A stretch of 64,000 nucleotides of DNA from assembly GCF_008711325.1 (NCBI RefSeq), contig NZ_VXDB01000001.1:62001-126000 (forward strand), written 5' to 3'. The position numbers and the translations under genes were made by a program. Every line of letters starts with the position of its first letter. Position 1 is the first letter of the stretch. A model generated the notes under the pieces. It was not told the origin of the DNA and did no database searches. It saw only the letters and a list, made by a program, of their open reading frames with translations. The DNA comes from Roseibium sediminis. Lineage in GTDB: Bacteria; Pseudomonadota; Alphaproteobacteria; Rhizobiales; Stappiaceae. Positions 59,178-64,000 of this stretch are shown here, piece after piece.

Positions 59178-61154
59178 TCAGACAAGCTCCGGGTCCGTGA
59201 TAATCTCGACAAGGGACGGGCCATCAACAGCCAGTGCCTGGGAAATGGCATCCCGCAACTGATCCGCCTCGGTCACCCGCGTTCCATGTCCCCCGCACAG
59301 CCGCGCGAAGGCCGAAAAGGACGGATTGACGAGATCCGTCTCCCATACCGGCCACTCGCCCGCTCGCTGTTCCTTCGAAATCTTGCCAAGCTGGCTGTTG
59401 TTGAGAAGGATATGGGTGATGTTCATCCGGTATTTGACCGCAGTGGTGAACTCCATCGCATATTGGCCGAAACCGCCGTCGCCGGAAATCGAGATCACCT
59501 TGCGGCCAGCATACTCCGCAAAGTCCTGCGTGGCGCACCAGGCGCCGATGGCTGCTGGAAGACCAAAGCCGATTGAGCCCAGATATCCCGACATCAGGAT
59601 GCGCTGCCCGTCCGGCTCGAAATATCGCCCGAACGAATAGGTGTTGTTGCCGACATCCACCGGAATGATAGCATCCGACGGTGCGAGCTCCGTCAAGGCC
59701 TTGAAGACCGCTGCGGAATGAACGCCCTTGCCGCGCGTTTCGGCAAGCCGGGTTTCCTTTTCAGCCCGCCAGATCCTCCAGCGGTCGACAAGCTCGCCGA
59801 TCTGGTCTGCGGCACCGGCTGCTTTCGACACAGTGCTCTCGATTGCATCGCAAAAGGCACCGATCTCGCCCCAAATCGGCAAGGCCACGGGATGGAACTT
59901 GCCAAGCTGCATCGGGTCGAAATCAACCTGAATGATCGTCTTGGAGCGGTCGATCCCGGTGTGATTGGCAAAGGACGAGCCAAGCGACAGGATCAGATCG
60001 CTTTCGTTCATGAACCAGCTGGCAATTGGTGTTCCCGATCGGCCCAGAACACCTGCCGCATTCGGATGGGTATCGGCGATCAGGCCCTTGCCCTTGAAGG
60101 TGGTGAGAACCGGCGCGCCCAATTTTTCGGCCAAAGCAATAACCTTGTCGCGCGCTTCAACAGCCCCATAGCCAAGTACGATGATCGGGCGCTTGGCGGC
60201 ATTGATCATCTCGGCAGCCTTGCCGAGATCGTCTGAGGACGGGGCAACAACCCGCCCGCCCATGCGTCCCTGCGGCCCCTTGGCCGGCGCATCACTTGGC
60301 AGCGTTTGCACATCATCGGGGAAAATCAGATGCGCCACATCGCGTTCAATGATCGCGTTTTTCAGGGCCAGCGACATCAGCTCACTGTGGTTCGAAGAGG
60401 ACAAGACCGGCTGCGAAAACCGCGAAACTGCATCAAAGGCAGATTTCAGGTCGATATCCTGAAAGGCTCCGGGACCAAAAACCTGCGTCTGCACCTGCCC
60501 GGTCAATGCCAGAACGGGAGCCCGATCCACCTTTGCATCCCACAGGCCGGTTATCAGGTTTGTGGCGCCCGGTCCGGCAATGGCAAGACAAGCAGCCGGT
60601 TTGCCGGTCAACTTGCCATAGGCAGATGCGGCAAAAGCCGCAGCACCTTCATGGCGAATACCGACATATCCAAGCTTGCCCTTCAAGGTCTGCCCGCGCA
60701 GGGCTTCGGCCAGTCCGAGATTGGAGTGGCCAACCATGCCGAAGACGCGTTTGACGCCCCAATTGACCATGGTTTCCGCCATGACATCGGTAACGGTCCG
60801 CTCTCTTTCCGGCTCCGCGCCCAGTCCCACGAAGATTTCGCCATCTTCGATCTTCAGCGGATAGATTTTCTGACCCGTATCCTCATGTCCGCCCGGAGGT
60901 GCGCCGGTCAGCGGATCAAAGTCCCAGCCATGCCACGGGCAGCGGATCCAGCATTTACCGCCTTCTCCCTTTTCAATGGAGCCCTCACCGAGCGGTCCAC
61001 CCTGATGCGGGCACTTGTTGTCCATGGCAGCCCATTGACCGTCGAAATGCGACAGGCAGATGGAAGTTGTGTTCGCCGTCACGGTCTTGACGCGGCCTTC
61101 CGGCAGACCGTCAACATGGCCAACGCGGATCCAGTCGAGGTTTTCAGTCGTCAT
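59178..61154 (-). CDS. Pyruvate-oxidase-like thiamine enzyme with N-terminal Rieske domain
   Basis: A 658-residue fusion. Residues 1-112 are a Rieske [2Fe-2S] domain (C48xH50, C72xxH75). Residues about 118-658 form a complete POX/acetolactate-synthase-type thiamine diphosphate enzyme: catalytic glutamate in GIRHEGAAAFAASAYG (E169), GPGAFQDIDLKSAF near 227-240, which resembles the FQE segment of pyruvate:quinone oxidase PoxB, and the ThDP motif GDGGFGQYAMEF ... LLNN (558-586). PoxB hands electrons to quinone; here the fused Fe-S domain could pass them to the heme protein encoded downstream. The substrate, pyruvate or another 2-oxo acid, is not known. Confidence 0.88.
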   Translation of the reverse strand: MTTENLDWIRVGHVDGLPEGRVKTVTANTTSICLSHFDGQWAAMDNKCPHQGGPLGEGSIEKGEGGKCWIRCPWHGWDFDPLTGAPPGGHEDTGQKIYPLKIEDGEIFVGLGAEPERERTVTDVMAETMVNWGVKRVFGMVGHSNLGLAEALRGQTLKGKLGYVGIRHEGAAAFAASAYGKLTGKPAACLAIAGPGATNLITGLWDAKVDRAPVLALTGQVQTQVFGPGAFQDIDLKSAFDAVSRFSQPVLSSSNHSELMSLALKNAIIERDVAHLIFPDDVQTLPSDAPAKGPQGRMGGRVVAPSSDDLGKAAEMINAAKRPIIVLGYGAVEARDKVIALAEKLGAPVLTTFKGKGLIADTHPNAAGVLGRSGTPIASWFMNESDLILSLGSSFANHTGIDRSKTIIQVDFDPMQLGKFHPVALPIWGEIGAFCDAIESTVSKAAGAADQIGELVDRWRIWRAEKETRLAETRGKGVHSAAVFKALTELAPSDAIIPVDVGNNTYSFGRYFEPDGQRILMSGYLGSIGFGLPAAIGAWCATQDFAEYAGRKVISISGDGGFGQYAMEFTTAVKYRMNITHILLNNSQLGKISKEQRAGEWPVWETDLVNPSFSAFARLCGGHGTRVTEADQLRDAISQALAVDGPSLVEIITDPELV

Positions 61155-61179
61155 CTTTCTCTCCCTGTCTCCGGTCCGA

Positions 61180-62790
61180 TTACGCCATGCCGCCGAAGGC
61201 GACGCCGGACAACTCGGCCATTTCTTTTTTCCACGTAGTCAGGTCATCGACGCAGAATTCCGACAGGTGCCGATGGCCGCACGCACGCGCCATCACCTGC
61301 ATCAACTCGACGGATGCCTCGAAGAAGTTGGTCAGCTGGCGTGCAGATTTCTCAATCACCAGCCGGTTGACCAGATGCGGTTTCTGCGACGCAATACCGA
61401 CCGGGCAATTGTTCGTGTGGCAGGCGCGCATGGCGATACAGCCAATCGCCTGCATGGCAGAGTTTGAAAGCGCGACAGCATCTGCGCCAAGCGCGAGGGC
61501 CTTGATGAAGTCCGCCGGTTTGCGCAGGCCGCCCGTAATCACCAGTGTTATGTCCCCACTACCCGATGCATCCAGATGACGGCGCGCCCGAGCGAGGGCC
61601 GGGATGGTAGGGACCGAAATGTTGTTACGAAAGAGGATCGGAGCTGCCCCCGTTCCCCCGCCACGGCCATCCAGAATGATATAGTCGATCCCCACTTCCA
61701 AAGCCGCGTCGATGTCTTTTTCCACGTGCTGGGCAGACAGTTTGTAGCCAACCGGAATACCGCCGGTTTCCTCGCGGACCTTTGCCGCAAATTCCTTGAT
61801 CTGCGAAATTTCGGTCCAGTCGGGGAAACGGGAGGGGGAGATAGCTGCCTCACCTTCCTTTAGGCCGCGAACCTCGGCGATCTTGCCTTTCACCTTGTTA
61901 CCGGGAAGGTGGCCGCCGGTCCCTGTCTTGGCACCCTGACCACCCTTGAAATGAAAAGCCTGAACCTTCTTCAGCTTTTCCATCTCAAAGCCGAAACGCC
62001 CGGACGCAAGTTCATAGAAATAGCGGGAATTTGCCGCCTGCTCTTCCGGCAGCATGCCACCCTCGCCGGAGCAGATACCGGTTCCTGCCAGTTCCGCACC
62101 GCGCGCAAGCGCGATCTTGGCAGGTTCCGACAGGGCCCCATAGCTCATGTCCGAAACAAAGAGCGGGATCTCCAGCCTAAGCGGCTTCTTGGCTCTTGGT
62201 CCGATAACGATATCCGTGCCGACAGCCTCATTATCCAGCAGCGGCATCTTGTGCAGCTGGGCCGTCAGGATCTGGATGTCGTCCCAATCAGGGAGCTGGG
62301 CGCGCGGCACCCCCATTGCATCCACGACGCCATGATGCCCGGTCTTGGACAGACCTTCGCGGGCATACCGCTGGATCAGGGCATTATGTGGCTCTTCTTC
62401 AGTGCCGTGGCTCGTGTCGGCATAAAGACCAAGATAGGCATCCCGGTTGAAAGGCTGCGGGTGATCGGCGGCCCATGCAGCAATCTCGTCCGCATCGACA
62501 AGAATATCATCGCCCTCAACCCATGAGCGGAACTTCGGAAGAACTTCCTCATTGTTGTATTCCGAGACACCGGTGTCCATCCGATAATCCCAGTAATGAA
62601 CGCCGCAAATCAGATTGTTGCCGCTAACAAAGCCATCCGACATCAAAGCGCCGCGGTGGAGACACCTTCCATAGAAAACCGAGACTTCTTCATCAAAACG
62701 CACGACGACGAGATCTACCTCACCCACCAGCGCATATTGCGGCTTTCGGTCAGGCAAGGAGCTCAGTTTAGCTACACTGGTTGGCGTCAT
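61180..62790 (-). CDS. Glutamate-synthase-type FMN domain with N-terminal Rieske domain
   Basis: A 536-residue fusion. Residues 1-105 are a Rieske [2Fe-2S] domain (C43xH45, C62xxH65). Residues about 150-536 are the FMN-binding GltS barrel of glutamate synthase: GEGGM (243-247), GGQGAKTGTGGHLPG (283-297), DGRGGGTGAAP (374-384), and the [3Fe-4S] cysteines C451, C457 and C462 in CIAMRACHTNNCP. The glutaminase and GXGXG domains of full GltB are absent, as in archaeal-type and stand-alone GltS enzymes such as methylglutamate synthase subunits. It follows the antiporter gene by 56 bases and precedes the thiamine enzyme by 25. Reaction unknown: amination of a 2-oxo acid or another FMN redox step. 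Confidence 0.88.
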   Translation of the reverse strand: MTPTSVAKLSSLPDRKPQYALVGEVDLVVVRFDEEVSVFYGRCLHRGALMSDGFVSGNNLICGVHYWDYRMDTGVSEYNNEEVLPKFRSWVEGDDILVDADEIAAWAADHPQPFNRDAYLGLYADTSHGTEEEPHNALIQRYAREGLSKTGHHGVVDAMGVPRAQLPDWDDIQILTAQLHKMPLLDNEAVGTDIVIGPRAKKPLRLEIPLFVSDMSYGALSEPAKIALARGAELAGTGICSGEGGMLPEEQAANSRYFYELASGRFGFEMEKLKKVQAFHFKGGQGAKTGTGGHLPGNKVKGKIAEVRGLKEGEAAISPSRFPDWTEISQIKEFAAKVREETGGIPVGYKLSAQHVEKDIDAALEVGIDYIILDGRGGGTGAAPILFRNNISVPTIPALARARRHLDASGSGDITLVITGGLRKPADFIKALALGADAVALSNSAMQAIGCIAMRACHTNNCPVGIASQKPHLVNRLVIEKSARQLTNFFEASVELMQVMARACGHRHLSEFCVDDLTTWKKEMAELSGVAFGGMA

Positions 62791-62846
62791 TCATATTCTC
62801 CCTCTCGCCGGAATTCTCTGGCCCCGGCCCACCAGTTGTCTCTCGG

Positions 62847-64000
62847 TCAGGACGGGCCGCCCAGTTTTTGTTCTGGCCGCATGGCAGGCATGTCGGCAGC
62901 TTCCGCCGGATCGCGTCTTCCGGCGATAACACCCGCATACCAGCGGGCAGCCGGCACAGCGCTGACCCCGTGCAGGATCGCGCTGATCCAGACCGTGTTG
63001 ATTGCAAAGTTCAGGATTGTCTCGCCAAGGTCCGGATCAATCCGCTCAACGATCAGCAAGGCAAACAGCGCAGTCGCGAGTCCCCGCGGCCCGAACCAGC
63101 CGAAAAACAGGCGCGTTTGCGGCAGAGCTTCCGACCCGCTCAGCGATATCCAGATCGCCAGAGGACGAACAACGAAAAGGCTGAGCAGAATGAGACCAAG
63201 CGTTTGCAAATCAAGATGTTGAACTGCTTCCGGCACAAGGGCGAGGCCGATGAGGAAAAAGGCTCCCCAGGTCAGCATCTGCCCTTCGTCTTCGGTAAAC
63301 TCATAGATGAACGGACACTCGCCCTTGACCGTATTGCCGAAGAAAAGCCCGGCCACAAAGGCTGCGATAAATCCGTTTCCACCGACTTCGCCAGCAAGCA
63401 GATAGGCGGCGCAGGCCAACGCAATCGCGCCAATCCCTTCGATATGTTGGGATGTCATTTTCCGGCGCTTTGCCGCAAGAAACATCAATCCGCCAACATG
63501 GCCGCAAAAGGCGCCGACAAGCGGCCCAAGAAGGATCTGTAGCGCTCCGAAAAGCAACCAGTTCTGACCGTCTTTCTCCATTGCCTCAGCCGCAAGACTG
63601 GCAAAGAGGAGAATGGCCGGAAGGGCCAAGCCATCATTCAGACCACTCTCAACCGTAAGGCCACGGCGTACCCTTTCAGGAACAGCGGTGTTGGTGACAA
63701 CGGCCTGACCCAGTGCGGCATCGGTTGGCGCGAGGATGGCCGCAAGCAAGGCGATGGCAACCAGCGAGAGTTGCCCTGACAAGAACGGCCAGAAAAACAA
63801 TGTACCGAACAGGATCGAGAGCGGCAGGCCGATCAGCAACATCCGCATGGGCCACGCATAGTGGGTCTTGAGAGCCCTCAGATCGATTTGCGCCGCATCG
63901 AGAAAGAGCAGGATTATGAGGGCCAGCTCAGCGACGACATGTAGCAGCTCCTTTGCTTCATGCGCAGGCATCAGTTCCGTCGATGCGATAAGAACGCCAA
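62847..64000 (-). CDS. CPA-type Na+(K+)/H+ antiporter, N-terminus outside window
   Basis: A monovalent cation/proton antiporter of the NhaP/CPA1 type. The frame is open to the right edge, so the true start is missing; the visible part reads ...GVLIASTELMPAHEAKELLH and then at least 374 residues with ten or more hydrophobic segments. The ion-site motif is in APTDAALGQAVV and ESGLNDGLALP near the first third, and FFGWFGPRGLATALFALL near the end is typical. It is upstream of, and on the same strand as, the Rieske operon with a 56-base gap; it might be co-transcribed and couple to its proton balance, but that is uncertain. Confidence 0.87.
   Translation of the reverse strand, partial: GVLIASTELMPAHEAKELLHVVAELALIILLFLDAAQIDLRALKTHYAWPMRMLLIGLPLSILFGTLFFWPFLSGQLSLVAIALLAAILAPTDAALGQAVVTNTAVPERVRRGLTVESGLNDGLALPAILLFASLAAEAMEKDGQNWLLFGALQILLGPLVGAFCGHVGGLMFLAAKRRKMTSQHIEGIGAIALACAAYLLAGEVGGNGFIAAFVAGLFFGNTVKGECPFIYEFTEDEGQMLTWGAFFLIGLALVPEAVQHLDLQTLGLILLSLFVVRPLAIWISLSGSEALPQTRLFFGWFGPRGLATALFALLIVERIDPDLGETILNFAINTVWISAILHGVSAVPAARWYAGVIAGRRDPAEAADMPAMRPEQKLGGPS

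Noticed and set aside
59178..61154. Reading the Rieske-thiamine protein as a sequencing fusion of two genes
   Set aside because: The Rieske domain and the enzyme join in one uninterrupted frame with a natural linker, and neighbours in the same operon show comparable Rieske fusions, so a real fusion is more likely.
1..64000. tRNA, rRNA, CRISPR, insertion sequence or prophage
   Set aside because: No cloverleaf-like segment, regular repeat-spacer series, transposase or phage protein was seen on either strand.

Overview
The window reads as one stretch of an alphaproteobacterial chromosome, most likely a marine or soil heterotroph of the Hyphomicrobiales/Stappiaceae-roseobacter type. Support: moderately high GC coding DNA, three complete TRAP transporters, a LacI-controlled inositol locus, PAS-LuxR and FCD-GntR regulators, and TAGAGC-type palindromic repeats like those of rhizobial genomes. 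The taxon is inferred from gene content only. I found no tRNA, rRNA, CRISPR array, insertion sequence or phage gene.

Layout. 1-2656: a periplasmic peptide-type binding protein coupled to a membrane GGDEF cyclase (cut by the left edge). 3127-4155: an orphan membrane protein. 4171-7145: an AceE-like thiamine enzyme divergent from an Lrp regulator. 7179-20165: myo-inositol locus, with iolD-C-B-J-G on the minus strand, iolE between two further Gfo/Idh/MocA dehydrogenases on the plus strand, a LacI repressor and a three-gene ABC importer; the same 18-base palindrome lies at 12782 and 17131. iolA is absent. 20294-25462: TetR regulator with PspA, YiaAB and a giant LplT-Aas fusion, a likely envelope-lipid repair unit. 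26003-27187: a degenerate receiver/kinase-like orphan. 27268-31239: TRAP system 1 with an RpiR regulator. 31252-42237: an M20 hydrolase, Dpp-type ABC importer, aldehyde dehydrogenase and SDR operon, a GntR regulator with a PLP C-S lyase/synthase, and a divergent PAS-LuxR regulator. 42394-46832: TRAP system 2 with a DUF1330 protein and an isocitrate-lyase-superfamily enzyme. 46886-55272: a MarR regulator, a NicX-like ring-cleavage enzyme, an alpha/beta hydrolase, an acyl-CoA-dehydrogenase-like flavoprotein, a CoA ligase and TRAP system 3. 55273-56532: glycerate 2-kinase.

56640-64000 is the most unusual part: a tightly overlapping minus-strand operon in which three unrelated enzymes each carry a Rieske [2Fe-2S] domain (a glutamate-synthase FMN domain, a pyruvate-oxidase-like thiamine enzyme, and a YedZ/ferric-reductase-like heme membrane protein), with three small membrane proteins and a one-helix protein bearing two CxxxC motifs. 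A CPA-type cation/proton antiporter, cut by the right edge, precedes it. The arrangement looks like a dedicated electron-transfer chain from soluble oxidoreductases to the membrane and is my main candidate for an undescribed system.

Most loci pair an uptake system with catabolic enzymes and a local regulator, and the shared intergenic regions carry clear palindromes that are plausible operators.
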